Shown here piece by piece: positions 24,322 to 32,415 of a stretch of 50,276 nucleotides of DNA. Within the stretch, counting starts at the first letter, position 1. Each line of letters opens with the position of its first letter. The notes under the pieces are model-generated. The model did no database searches. It had not been told where the DNA came from and saw nothing but the letters and a program-made list of their open reading frames with translations. The stretch comes from an uncultured Spirochaetaceae bacterium. Its GTDB lineage: Bacteria > Spirochaetota > Spirochaetia > Sphaerochaetales > Sphaerochaetaceae. A program made the position numbers and the translations under genes. The stretch is from assembly GCA_944392705.1 (NCBI GenBank), contig CALXXO010000002.1:1-50276 (forward strand), written 5' to 3'.

Positions 24322-25374
24322 TCATTCCAGTTCTTTACGCCCTATCGCGGAAGGAACTGATAGCTTTGCTCCGAATCCCATGCCCTTTGTATAGCTCGAA
24401 ACATCTCCACCATGGGCCCTGACCTTTGCAGAAGTGAGCTTTGTATTGCTGAATACTATTTTCTTCGCAAGCTTTCTGTTCTCATCCCTTATGGCAACGA
24501 GTGCGTTGTCAGAGCTTTTATCGGCAGTCTTTTCAGTCAGTTTTGTCAGAGCTCCCCTCAGAAAGCTATCCTTCGATATCCTCTCCCCATTTTTCCTCAG
24601 GGTTTTTATTTCCCTCTCTGCTGCTGATACAAGATAATCATAGAGATAAATGGAAGCTTCCGTTTCCTCAAGGCTGCCGTAGGCAATGGCTGTTTTTGTA
24701 TTCGTGTCCTGTGAAATAACCACATAGACACCTGTTGCCTTTGAAATGTAAGTAAGAAGCATCCTTATCGAGAATGGAAAGCGTGCTCCCTGATACAAAG
24801 GAACCATGTAGATTTTCTCTTCCTTATCCTCGTCGAGCGTTATGCCGTCTCGCGCCATCAGGAGCTTTGCTTTCTTTATGGCTTCTGCAGCTTCGTTTTC
24901 AAAAGGAGAAGAGGAGAGGGCAAGGAGTTTCTTTACCCTGTCGCGCTTATCGTTTGCAGATGTTATAGAAGTCCTGACGCGGCTTTTCTCGAATCCTTTA
25001 TCGACGCCGAGGACTCTGCAGCATTCGCGGAAAGCAGGGGAGTGGCCTGAAAGGGAACCATGGAGCGCGAAGTCCAGAGCGTGGGCAAGTTCGTGGAGGA
25101 AGATATTCCTGATAGCGTCTTCTCCTGCAGTGTTTATCACATTCTCGGAAATGACTATTACCTTGCCTTCCGGGGAGAAATAACCAAGCTTTCCATCCTC
25201 CAGGTCAGGTGCTATGCAGAGTGCGGAGAAGAGAGGGGAAGATATTATTCCCGCATCCTCCAGTTCCCTCTCCTTCATCTTTCCCAGCGCTGAAAGTCCG
25301 GCTTCTGCTTTATCGAGATTAAGGCTTCTGACTCTTATGGTCCTGTCCATGGCAGTATGATAATCCTTTCGCAT
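24322..25374 (-). CDS. SprT-like metalloprotease domain fused to DUF2786
   Basis: A 350-aa protein. Residues 85-125 hold a zinc-protease site LHELAHALD (HELAH 94-98) with a third ligand in GHSPAFRECC (H111), as in SprT/Spartan proteases that act on DNA-protein crosslinks. Residues about 142-180 (RVKKLLALSSSPFENEAAEAIKKAKLLM) match DUF2786. The remainder is unassigned. Two starts are possible: ATG at 25374 (GGAAG upstream) or ATG at 25350. Both overlap the end of the ABC ATPase gene. Whether it acts on DNA-bound proteins in this organism is inference. Confidence 0.8.
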   Translation of the reverse strand: MRKDYHTAMDRTIRVRSLNLDKAEAGLSALGKMKERELEDAGIISSPLFSALCIAPDLEDGKLGYFSPEGKVIVISENVINTAGEDAIRNIFLHELAHALDFALHGSLSGHSPAFRECCRVLGVDKGFEKSRVRTSITSANDKRDRVKKLLALSSSPFENEAAEAIKKAKLLMARDGITLDEDKEEKIYMVPLYQGARFPFSIRMLLTYISKATGVYVVISQDTNTKTAIAYGSLEETEASIYLYDYLVSAAEREIKTLRKNGERISKDSFLRGALTKLTEKTADKSSDNALVAIRDENRKLAKKIVFSNTKLTSAKVRAHGGDVSSYTKGMGFGAKLSVPSAIGRKELE

Positions 25375-26116
25375 TCTTCGCTTCCAGCAGTCTTCTTGTG
25401 TACTGGCTTGATGGATTGCTGCAGACAGCTTCCGTTTCCCCGATTTCCACTATCTTGCCGCTGTGCATCACAGCAATCCTGTCGGAAATGCATCTTATCG
25501 CTGAGATATCATGGGAAACAAGGATGAACGATGTTCCTTTATTCCTTATTGAATCAATCAGCCTAATCAGCTGTGCCTGCACAGATACATCCAGTGCTGA
25601 CAGCGGCTCGTCGGCGAGGATTATCTCAGGGCTGAGCGAAAGAGCTCTTGCCATAACAACCCTCTGTCTTTCTCCTCCTGAAAGGGAGGATGGATACCTT
25701 GATGCGATTTCAGGATTCAATGAGACAGCTTCAAGCAGATGCAGAACTTCAGCTTCCCTTTCCTTTTTTTTCAGAGTTGTGTGTATCTCAAGCGGTTCCT
25801 CTATGGCTTTCCCGATTTTCATCTTCGGGTCTAGTGATGAGAACGTATCCTGGAAAACCATCTGTATATTCTTCCTCGCATTCCTGAGCTTCTTGCCGTG
25901 GATTGCAGTTAGGTCAATCCCTCCTGACAGCACATTCCCTGCTGTCGGTTTTATGATCTGGGCTATTGCTCTCAGCAGTGTCGATTTCCCGCTTCCGGAT
26001 TCACCTACGATTCCGAGGATCTCGCATCTGTGTAAATCAAAGGATATGTTGTCGAGGACTTTCTCTTTGCCGAACTGCATCGAAAGGTTTCTCACCTGGA
26101 GGATTATTTCATCCAT
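25319..26116 (-). CDS. Oligopeptide/nickel-type ABC transporter ATPase (DppF/OppF-like)
   Basis: A 265-aa ABC ATPase with Walker A GESGSGKST, Q-loop VFQDTF, signature LSGGERQR, Walker B IILADEPLSALD and the switch His in LVSHD. The order and spacing are those of DppF/OppF ATPases for peptides or metal complexes. It overlaps the DppD-like gene by 8 bp and forms a heterodimer pair with it. No permease or binding-protein gene is adjacent. Confidence 0.92.
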   Translation of the reverse strand: MDEIILQVRNLSMQFGKEKVLDNISFDLHRCEILGIVGESGSGKSTLLRAIAQIIKPTAGNVLSGGIDLTAIHGKKLRNARKNIQMVFQDTFSSLDPKMKIGKAIEEPLEIHTTLKKKEREAEVLHLLEAVSLNPEIASRYPSSLSGGERQRVVMARALSLSPEIILADEPLSALDVSVQAQLIRLIDSIRNKGTSFILVSHDISAIRCISDRIAVMHSGKIVEIGETEAVCSNPSSQYTRRLLEAKNAKGLSYCHGQDHKSQKP

Positions 26117-27047
26117 CTCTTTCCTCCTGGAAAAGGTGACAAGCTATCTCCCTGCCATCTCTGAGCTTTCGGTTTTTGGGTTTATGCTGGCTGCAGATTT
26201 CCATTCTAAGAGGACAACGGCCGGAGAATGCACAGCCTGAATCTTCTCTTTTGCAGCTTCCAGCTATTGGGATGGGAAGGCTTCCAGGCCTTGGAATTGC
26301 ATCGATAAGCCCCTTTGTGTATGGATGTTTCGGAGTTTTCAGTATCTGTTCCGTTGTACCTTTTTCCACGATAGTACCTGAGTATATAACGGCAGTTTCA
26401 TCGGCAATTGATTCAAGCACATCAAGGCTGTGGGTTATGAGGAGGATGGATCTCTTTTCTTTCAGCGATACAAGAAGATTCAGTATCTGCCGTTCCGTGG
26501 TTGCATCGAGTGATGCTGTCGGTTCGTCTGCAATCAGGATATCAGCACCCATCGAGAGGGCGATTGCAATCATCACGCGCTGCTTCATTCCTCCAGAGAG
26601 CTGATGCGGATACATTCTGAGTATCCTCTCCGGTTCCGGCAGGCCCGCTGAATGGAGCAGTTTCCTTGCTTTCTCCAGAGCTTCTGTTTTCTTCATCTTT
26701 TCATGGATTGTCATTACATCGAAGAACTCCGTTGAAATTCTCAGGAATGGATTCAATGCCGAAGAAGGATCCTGTCCTATCATGGCTATCCTTTTTCCTC
26801 TTATAGCTCTCATTTCATCTTCGGAAAGCGAGAGTATATCAATTCCATCGAGGAGCACTTTCCCCTCAGATGGTTTCACAAGACCCATGATTGTGTTTGC
26901 GAGGACTGACTTTCCTGCTCCGGATTCGCCTGCAATGCCAAGTATCGTGCCTTTCCTGAGGTTCAGGGATATACCATCGATGGCTTTTATGATCCCTTTT
27001 TCAGTATTGAAGGCAGTTGTCAGATTCTCAATCCGGAGAGCGTCCAT
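26109..27047 (-). CDS. Oligopeptide/nickel-type ABC transporter ATPase (DppD/OppD-like)
   Basis: A 312-aa ABC ATPase with Walker A GESGAGKSV, Q-loop MIGQDPSSALNP, signature LSGGMKQRV, Walker B ILIADEPTASLD and switch LITHS. The C-terminal oligopeptide-transporter extension GCAFSGRCPLRMEIC supplies cysteines that bind an iron-sulfur cluster in DppD-type subunits. It is first of a seven-gene minus-strand cluster. No SD; an extended -10 TGC-TAGAAT lies six bases before the ATG. The absence of permeases nearby means the membrane subunits must be encoded elsewhere. Confidence 0.92.
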   Translation of the reverse strand: MDALRIENLTTAFNTEKGIIKAIDGISLNLRKGTILGIAGESGAGKSVLANTIMGLVKPSEGKVLLDGIDILSLSEDEMRAIRGKRIAMIGQDPSSALNPFLRISTEFFDVMTIHEKMKKTEALEKARKLLHSAGLPEPERILRMYPHQLSGGMKQRVMIAIALSMGADILIADEPTASLDATTERQILNLLVSLKEKRSILLITHSLDVLESIADETAVIYSGTIVEKGTTEQILKTPKHPYTKGLIDAIPRPGSLPIPIAGSCKREDSGCAFSGRCPLRMEICSQHKPKNRKLRDGREIACHLFQEERDG

Positions 27048-27053
27048 TCCATG

Positions 27054-27059
27054 ATTCTA
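27054..27059 (-). promoter_or_regulatory. -10 element of a leaderless promoter for the ABC ATPase cluster
   Basis: TAGAAT with an upstream TGC (extended -10) on the minus strand, six bases before the ATG at 27047. A perfect inverted repeat CAAAAGC/GCTTTTG (27061-27067 and 27074-27080) lies directly upstream and could be an operator between the divergent genes. Confidence 0.5.
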
Positions 27060-27090
27060 GCAAAAGCAGAAGCGCTTTTGCCAGATGGCG

Positions 27091-27119
27091 TTGCAATAGC
27101 GCAAGCTATCGAATACGAT
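27091..27119 (+). promoter_or_regulatory. rimO promoter
   Basis: TTGCAA (27091-27096), 17-bp spacer, TACGAT (27114-27119). The predicted start near 27127 coincides with a GTG that begins the conserved RimO N-terminus; the alternative ATG at 27118 lies inside the -10. Confidence 0.5.
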
Positions 27120-27126
27120 GCCATCT

Positions 27127-28440
27127 GTGAAGCGGATATATATTGAAAGCCTTGGCTGTGCCAAGAATCAGGTTGATTCAGAGATACTTCTTACCTATGC
27201 GCTTGAGAATGGCTATGAGCGCACTGAGAATGCGGCAGATGCCGATGTTATTGTCGTGAATACTTGCGGTTTTATCGAGAGTGCAAAGAAGGAATCAATT
27301 GATACATTCTTCTCTCTCCGCGATGCCAACCCCGGTGCAAGGATCATTCTCGCAGGCTGCCTTGCCCAGAGGTATGGAAGCGAAATGGAGCTGGATGAAG
27401 CCGATGCCATATTCGGCAATCGTGATCTCTCGCTTTTCCCTGAGATACTTTCAGGAAAGGAAAAGCTCCTTATTCCTGATTACCCGGACCCCGATTCGGA
27501 GCGCGATGATAGGAAGACCCTGCTTAACTTCCCAGGTTCTGCTTATCTGAAAATAAGCGAAGGCTGTAATCATAGATGCTCGTACTGTGCGATTCCTGTT
27601 ATCCGCGGCTCTCTTCGGTCGAGACCGATGGATAAGGTAATTGCAGAAGCGAAAAGGCTGATAGCTTCTGGAATCTATGAGATAAATATCGTTGCCCAGG
27701 ATCTTGGTGCATATGGTACCGATGATGGCGGGGAGTCGAAATTCGTTGATCTTATGGGCAAGCTTTCTTCCCTGGAAGGTAATTTCGTGCTGAGGATGCT
27801 TTACATCCATCCTGATACATTCCCGGAGGGGCTGATAGAGCTCTGCGCGGAGAGAAAGAAGATTCTCCCATATTTCGATATACCGTTCCAGCACGCGGAT
27901 CCGGCCGTGCTGAGAGCTATGAGGAGAACTGGTTCTCCAGAGATTTATCTCTCCCTGATAAACCGCATAAGAACAGCGCTTCCGGATGCTGTGATAAGAA
28001 CGACGCTTATGCTTGGTTTCCCGGGAGAGGACAGAAAAGCTTTCAATACTCTCCTTTCATTTGTTGAAAAGGCAAAGTTCGACTGGATGGGATCGTTCAC
28101 TTACTCGAGGGAAGAGGATACTCCCGCCTACGATATGCGCGGCGAGGAGGAGCACGAGAAGGCGCAGGTGAAAGCAAGAAAATGGCAGAAAGAGCTGGAA
28201 GCTGTCCAGGAAAGAATCACAGCAGAGCAGCTTGAACGCCATGTGGGGCACGAGTATCCGGTCTTGATAGAAGAGAAGGTCGAAGGCGAGGACCTTGCTA
28301 TTGGAAGAATCTATGCTCAGGCTCCCGATGTGGATGGCCTTACAGTTGTGATGGGGCGGGGTATGAAACCTGGGGATGTGGTCAGGGCCGGAATAAGGAA
28401 GGTCAGGGGTATCGACCTCGAAGGAGTCCTGATTGACTGA
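27127..28440 (+). CDS. rimO: Ribosomal protein uS12 methylthiotransferase RimO
   Basis: Radical-SAM methylthiotransferase that adds a methylthio group to the conserved aspartate of ribosomal protein S12. The N-terminal MTTase domain (IYIESLGCAKNQVDSE, NTCGFIESAK, AGCLAQRY) supplies three Cys for one cluster. The radical-SAM motif is CNHRCSYCAIP, followed by a C-terminal TRAM-like region. I place the start at GTG 27127, since the promoter -10 overlaps the ATG at 27118; the longer form adds three residues. No SD. Its end overlaps the pcrA-like gene by 8 bp. Confidence 0.95.
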   Translation: MKRIYIESLGCAKNQVDSEILLTYALENGYERTENAADADVIVVNTCGFIESAKKESIDTFFSLRDANPGARIILAGCLAQRYGSEMELDEADAIFGNRDLSLFPEILSGKEKLLIPDYPDPDSERDDRKTLLNFPGSAYLKISEGCNHRCSYCAIPVIRGSLRSRPMDKVIAEAKRLIASGIYEINIVAQDLGAYGTDDGGESKFVDLMGKLSSLEGNFVLRMLYIHPDTFPEGLIELCAERKKILPYFDIPFQHADPAVLRAMRRTGSPEIYLSLINRIRTALPDAVIRTTLMLGFPGEDRKAFNTLLSFVEKAKFDWMGSFTYSREEDTPAYDMRGEEEHEKAQVKARKWQKELEAVQERITAEQLERHVGHEYPVLIEEKVEGEDLAIGRIYAQAPDVDGLTVVMGRGMKPGDVVRAGIRKVRGIDLEGVLID

Positions 28441-30643
28441 CCTGACAACCCTCAACGAGGAACAGCGCGAAGCTGTCCTCGATTTTGATCATAACCTTCT
28501 GATTCTTGCGTGTGCAGGTTCAGGAAAGACTAGGACAATAACATCGAAGATTGCATATGCAATAGAAAATGGTATCTACAAGCCGTATCAGATACTTGCT
28601 GTGACATTCACGAACAGAGCAGCTGCAGAGATGAAAGGAAGGGTAGAGACACTGCTTCCCTCCACCGATCTCTCAGGACTCGAGATGCGTACATTCCATT
28701 CATTCGGTGCGTATCTTCTCAGACGTTATGGTACTCTTGTGGGGCTTGCCGAGAATTTCTGCATTTACGATGATTCCGACTCATTATCGCTTCTGGATAC
28801 TGTCTCAACTCTGGATAAGCATTCGCTGAGGGAAGTTGTCAAGGCGATATCCAAAGCTAAGGACAAAGGTCTTAATCCCGATTCCCCCGGACTGGATAAG
28901 CTCCTTCCCGATTATGATTTCCCAACTCTGTTAAGGAAGTATGAGGAAGCTCTGGCGGCATCTGGCAATGCCGATTTCGCCGATCTCATAACAAAGCCAA
29001 CCGAGCTTCTTGATAAGCATCCTGACGTCGCGGAAGCTGTCAGAAACCGTTTCCGTATGGTGCTTGTGGATGAGTATCAGGATTCGAACAGGATGCAGTT
29101 TGAATTTCTGCGCGCTCTCGTCTCCCCGGAAACCAGGCTTGTGGTTGTCGGCGATGATGACCAGTCAATCTACTCCTTCCGCGGTGCAGATATAGGGAAT
29201 ATACTTACATTCGCATCTAATTTTGAGAATGTAAGGGAGATTAAGCTTGAGAAGAACTACAGGTCAACTTCCCAGATTCTCAGTGCTGCCGGAGCTCTTA
29301 TAGCGCACAATAAGGAAAGGCATAAGAAGGAGCTTGTAAGCGCTGAGCATATAGAGGGACAGAAACCAGCTGTGATGTTCAGCATGACGGGGAAGGCAGA
29401 AGCGGAGCGAATTGCCAATCTGATATACAACCTCGGCGATTATGATAACACCGCAGTGCTTTACAGGACCAATGCGCAGTCTCAGAGCTTTGAACAGGCA
29501 TTCACAGACAGGAGAATTCCTTACAAAGTTGTAGGTGCTTTGCGGTTCTATGAGCGCGAAGAAGTCAAGGATGCGCTCTCGATACTAAGGCTTCTGATGA
29601 ATCATAGGGATACTGTCAGCTTCAGGCGCATCATAAACAAACCACCTCGCGGTCTGGGGTCGGCCAAGCTTGAGAAAATTGAGTCCTATGGCCCTGATCT
29701 CCATGATTCGCTTGCGGAGTTCGTTTCCTCTACATCCGGGACTGTGAAAGGCAACGCGCAGGTTTTCCTGACAGCCTGGGATAACGCTGAGGAAAGAATT
29801 GGACAGGATGAGAACCTTGGCGATGTGATGAACAAAGCACTGGAGGAGTTCCAGCTCTACGATCTTTACAACAGGGAAAGTGACAGGGCGGTACGGAAGA
29901 CGAAGCTTGAGAACCTTGGTCAGCTTGTCTCTGTATTGAGCGAAGCTGGAAGTGGCCGCGATGCGCTTTCTCAGTTTCTGGAGAAGCTTACTCTGGATTC
30001 GACGACGCTCGGGGACCATGATCCACGGGACCAGGAAGGTGTCACCCTTATGACGATGCACAATACTAAAGGCCTTGAATTCGACAGGGTTTTCGTCGTC
30101 GGAATGGAGGATGAGATAATCCCGGGCCGCAGTGCTGAGAGCGAACGGCAGATTGAAGAGGAGCGGAGAATTTTCTATGTCGCAATGACCCGGGCAAGGA
30201 AGAGCCTTTATCTTTCGTTCGCAGCGAACAGGTCCATGTGGGGTAGGACCGAGTACCATATTCCCTCTCGTTTCCTTGGAGAGATACCGCAGTCGCTGCT
30301 TTCCGGTGATACTGCATATATGAATGGCAGACCATCTGTCTCCCCTCAGAGCTTTGTCGGTTCCCGGATTGCTAACAAACCACGCTATGAAGCGAAATTC
30401 GAGAACTCTCCATCCTGGGCTTCTTCGATAAGCATAAAAGGAAAGGATAAGCCAAGTGAAAGGCAGGTCATAAACAAGGCCGAGAGCTTCAGTGTCGGAG
30501 ACAGGGTGAGGAGCGCAAACTATGGGGAAGGTACAGTTGCTTCCATAGAGGTCAAAAACAACGGAAACAGGGTCCTTGTGATTGATTTTAATGGCAGGAC
30601 TGCCAAGTTCATAGAAGCGTATGCGGTCCTCGAAAAACTCTGA
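28433..30643 (+). CDS. pcrA: ATP-dependent DNA helicase of the UvrD/PcrA family
   Basis: A 736-aa superfamily I helicase. Motifs: ACAGSGKTRT (26-35), AVTFTNRAAAEMK, RTFHSFG, LVDEYQDSN, VGDDDQSIYSFRGAD, LEKNYRST, LMTMHNTKGLEFD and YVAMTRARKSLYL. The C-terminus (FSVGDRVRSANYGEGTV) matches the Tudor-like tail of PcrA that contacts RNA polymerase. It works in nucleotide-excision repair and in removing blocks from DNA. The start is a TTG at 28433 with AAGGAG six bases upstream, overlapping the rimO stop. UvrD and Rep are alternative labels. Confidence 0.93.
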   Translation: MTDLTTLNEEQREAVLDFDHNLLILACAGSGKTRTITSKIAYAIENGIYKPYQILAVTFTNRAAAEMKGRVETLLPSTDLSGLEMRTFHSFGAYLLRRYGTLVGLAENFCIYDDSDSLSLLDTVSTLDKHSLREVVKAISKAKDKGLNPDSPGLDKLLPDYDFPTLLRKYEEALAASGNADFADLITKPTELLDKHPDVAEAVRNRFRMVLVDEYQDSNRMQFEFLRALVSPETRLVVVGDDDQSIYSFRGADIGNILTFASNFENVREIKLEKNYRSTSQILSAAGALIAHNKERHKKELVSAEHIEGQKPAVMFSMTGKAEAERIANLIYNLGDYDNTAVLYRTNAQSQSFEQAFTDRRIPYKVVGALRFYEREEVKDALSILRLLMNHRDTVSFRRIINKPPRGLGSAKLEKIESYGPDLHDSLAEFVSSTSGTVKGNAQVFLTAWDNAEERIGQDENLGDVMNKALEEFQLYDLYNRESDRAVRKTKLENLGQLVSVLSEAGSGRDALSQFLEKLTLDSTTLGDHDPRDQEGVTLMTMHNTKGLEFDRVFVVGMEDEIIPGRSAESERQIEEERRIFYVAMTRARKSLYLSFAANRSMWGRTEYHIPSRFLGEIPQSLLSGDTAYMNGRPSVSPQSFVGSRIANKPRYEAKFENSPSWASSISIKGKDKPSERQVINKAESFSVGDRVRSANYGEGTVASIEVKNNGNRVLVIDFNGRTAKFIEAYAVLEKL

Positions 30644-30674
30644 AGGAAAAAGAGATTCGGTATTCCATTATGTC

Positions 30675-30704
30675 TTTACATTGGAATGCCTTCTTCGATA
30701 TAAT
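30675..30704 (+). promoter_or_regulatory. Strong promoter of the rplM-rpsI operon
   Basis: TTTACA (30675-30680), 18-bp spacer and perfect TATAAT (30699-30704). The predicted start is near 30711, about 260 nt before the rplM ATG. Confidence 0.65.
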
Positions 30705-30710
30705 GCAGTT

Positions 30711-30969
30711 CCGTGCGATGACTCGCACGCTCTCGCATGAGCGGATGTTGCAGATATTCTTTGTCACCTGCAGCTTTTTCAGGAGCCGAAGATTCAGTCT
30801 TCAAAAATACTTCCTTTCCCCGGGAACTCCAGAGAAGCTGTGCGCGGCCTAGGATTCGGTGAAACTGCACTTCCCGGTCCAGACGCCGGACTGATGCGTT
30901 CCTGAAGGGTGCTTTGCCCCGGAGGGGAGAGGATTCCATCCTTAGAGAAAATGAATGAAGGTTGAGTTT
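30711..30969 (+). promoter_or_regulatory. Long structured leader of rplM-rpsI
   Basis: About 260 nt without a credible gene. It opens with a perfect hairpin CGTGCGA-TGAC-TCGCACG (30712-30729), overlapped by CGCTC/GAGCG (30728-30743). Further on are GAAGA-TTCAG-TCTTC followed by five A, GTCC/GGAC, and CCCC-GGA-GGGG. Ribosomal leaders that bind L13 or another r-protein for feedback are known for this operon in other bacteria, but I do not recognise this one. Short frames across it look spurious. Confidence 0.5.
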
Positions 30970-31398
30970 ATGAAGACTATTTTCATTAAACCGCAGTCGA
31001 TTGAGAGAAAATGGTATCTCATCGATGCAGAGGGAAAGCCACTTGGAAGAGTAGCTGCAGAAGCTGCATTCCTCCTCAGGGGCAAGAACAAAGCAGAGTA
31101 CGTACCTCACCAGGAGATTGGTGATTACGTAATCATCATCAACGCAGCCAAGGCTAAAGTCACCGGCAACAAGATGGAAGATAAGATTTATTATCGCCAC
31201 TCTATGTATCCAGGCGGACTCAAGGCTGAGTCATACGGCAAGATGGTGGCTCGCAAGCCTACTTATCCGATGGAGCACGCTATCAAGGGAATGCTTCCAA
31301 ACAACAGACTTGGAAGGAAGCTTTTCAATAACGTGAAGATTTATGCAGGTGCAGAGCACCCGCACATGGCACAGCAGCCAGTTGCTGTTGAGTTTTAA
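30970..31398 (+). CDS. rplM: 50S ribosomal protein L13
   Basis: 142 aa from ATG 30970 (MKTIFIKPQSIERKWYLIDA..), with GAAGG eight bases upstream; an upstream in-frame ATG at 30955 would add five unconserved residues. It carries the uL13 hallmarks: GRVAAEAAFLLRGK, EIGDYVIIINA, KMEDKIYYRHS, GGLKAESYGKM, AIKGMLPNNRLGRK and LKIYAGAEHPH-like NVKIYAGAEHPH. It binds 23S rRNA early in 50S assembly. It is cotranscribed with rpsI 11 bp downstream, the order conserved across bacteria. Confidence 0.98.
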   Translation: MKTIFIKPQSIERKWYLIDAEGKPLGRVAAEAAFLLRGKNKAEYVPHQEIGDYVIIINAAKAKVTGNKMEDKIYYRHSMYPGGLKAESYGKMVARKPTYPMEHAIKGMLPNNRLGRKLFNNVKIYAGAEHPHMAQQPVAVEF

Positions 31399-31409
31399 GG
31401 AGAGGCGAG

Positions 31410-31823
31410 ATGGCTAAGAAAGAAGATATTAAGTCTATCAACCTCGGTCACGGAGTTGGACGCCGCAAGACTTCCGTTGCAAGAGTCTACCTCAGAGAAG
31501 GTAATGGCCAGGTTAAGATCAATGGAAGAAAGCTTGATGAGTACTTTGTCGATGCAATCAATGCAGCAAAGGTCCTTCAGCCATTTGAGGTGACAGAGAC
31601 AAGCGGAAAGTATGATCTCGTTATCACAGTAGCTGGCGGTGGAATCTGCTCACAGGCAGAAGCCTGCAGACACGGAGTAGCAAGAGCTCTTGTTAACTAC
31701 GATGCAGACCTTCGCCCGGCTCTCCATGCAGCTGGTTATATGACAAGAGACTCCAGAATGGTCGAAAGAAAGAAGTATGGCCAGAAGGGAGCAAGAAGAC
31801 GTTTCCAGTTCTCGAAGCGTTAA
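31410..31823 (+). CDS. rpsI: 30S ribosomal protein S9
   Basis: 137 aa with the uS9 hallmarks GRRKTSVARVYLREGNGQVKING, the central VAGGGICSQAEACRHGVARAL block, and the invariant basic tail RRRFQFSKR that reaches the P-site tRNA. AAGGAG precedes the ATG. It is the second gene of the rplM-rpsI operon and is followed by a strong intrinsic terminator. Confidence 0.98.
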   Translation: MAKKEDIKSINLGHGVGRRKTSVARVYLREGNGQVKINGRKLDEYFVDAINAAKVLQPFEVTETSGKYDLVITVAGGGICSQAEACRHGVARALVNYDADLRPALHAAGYMTRDSRMVERKKYGQKGARRRFQFSKR

Positions 31824-31844
31824 TCATTTATCTCTTCACACTTG

Positions 31845-31882
31845 TGGCCGGTCTTTGGATCGGCCATTAATTTTGTCTTTTA
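31845..31882 (+). terminator. Intrinsic terminator of rplM-rpsI
   Basis: A nine-pair stem (31845-31853 with 31858-31866; TGGCCG/CGGCCA core, one G-U) with a TTTG loop, then a T-rich tract ending at about 31882. Confidence 0.85.
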
Positions 31883-32021
31883 ATCAGCAGCTTTTCCTCG
31901 CATAGAGTTCCCAGCCGATTTTTTTTTCAGATACAACCGATTCCCTTTTCCTGCAATCTTTTTTTCAGGTTATAAGCAATTTCATTGTTGTAATAGGCAA
32001 TCGCTGTGCAGTATTTTCGCC

Positions 32022-32270
32022 TGTGGCAGATACCTTCCTGTTGCCAGAGTCATGTGGCAGGCTGTGCCGGATCTGGAGACAGTACTTGAATGCTGGATTA
32101 CAGCAGGAGGAGCTCATCATACTGTTCTCAGCTATGATGTTTCTGCAGAGCAGATGAAGGACTGGGCGACAATCATGGGAATAGAGCTCGTTCATATCTC
32201 GAAGGATACGACAGTGTATTCACTTGAGAAGGAGCTCTTCTTGAATGATATCGCATGGAAATTGAGATAA
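32022..32270 (+). pseudogene. araA: C-terminal relic of L-arabinose isomerase
   Basis: Reading in frame from about 32022 gives RYLPVARVMWQAVPDLETV followed by CWITAGGAHHTVLS and a tail ending EKELFLNDIAWKLR. This matches the last ~75 residues of AraA, including the GGAHHTV block. The homology begins upstream of the first ATG (32052), which has no SD, and the other ~420 residues of the enzyme are absent because rpsI ends only 200 bp away. The 31883-32021 stretch is T-rich with no recognisable coding. A perfect hairpin follows the stop. I read it as the remains of a deleted arabinose gene. Confidence 0.8.
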
Positions 32271-32287
32271 ATCCTTTTTGCTTTCAT

Positions 32288-32314
32288 GAAAGTGCCCCGC
32301 TTGTGGGCACTTTC
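32288..32314 (+). terminator. Hairpin downstream of the araA relic
   Basis: GAAAGTGCCC (32288-32297) pairs perfectly with GGGCACTTTC (32305-32314) around a 7-nt loop; TCTCTCC follows. It is probably the former araA operon terminator, with a weak T-run. Confidence 0.55.
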
Positions 32315-32415
32315 TCTCTCCATACAAGCTGTAAAAAATGTTCTTTTACACTGCATACTCTCTTTAAAATTTCTCCATGCTTTCGAGGAATACTCCTTGG
32401 CAAGGAGGCAAGGCA

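Noticed and set aside
29585..30259. 224-aa frame antisense to pcrA
   Set aside because: It lies wholly inside conserved helicase motifs of the opposite strand.
30850..30945. Possible FMN or cobalamin riboswitch (GGTGAAAC and GGTCC/GGACT blocks)
   Set aside because: The conserved boxes of both classes are incomplete and out of order, and the downstream genes are ribosomal.
30670..31200. Short frames in and opposite the rplM leader (60 aa plus strand, 174 aa minus strand)
   Set aside because: The first starts inside the promoter; the second is antisense to rplM. Composition is not protein-like.
32052..32270. 72-aa frame as an intact small gene
   Set aside because: Homology to AraA extends upstream of the ATG, and there is no SD; a relic fits better.
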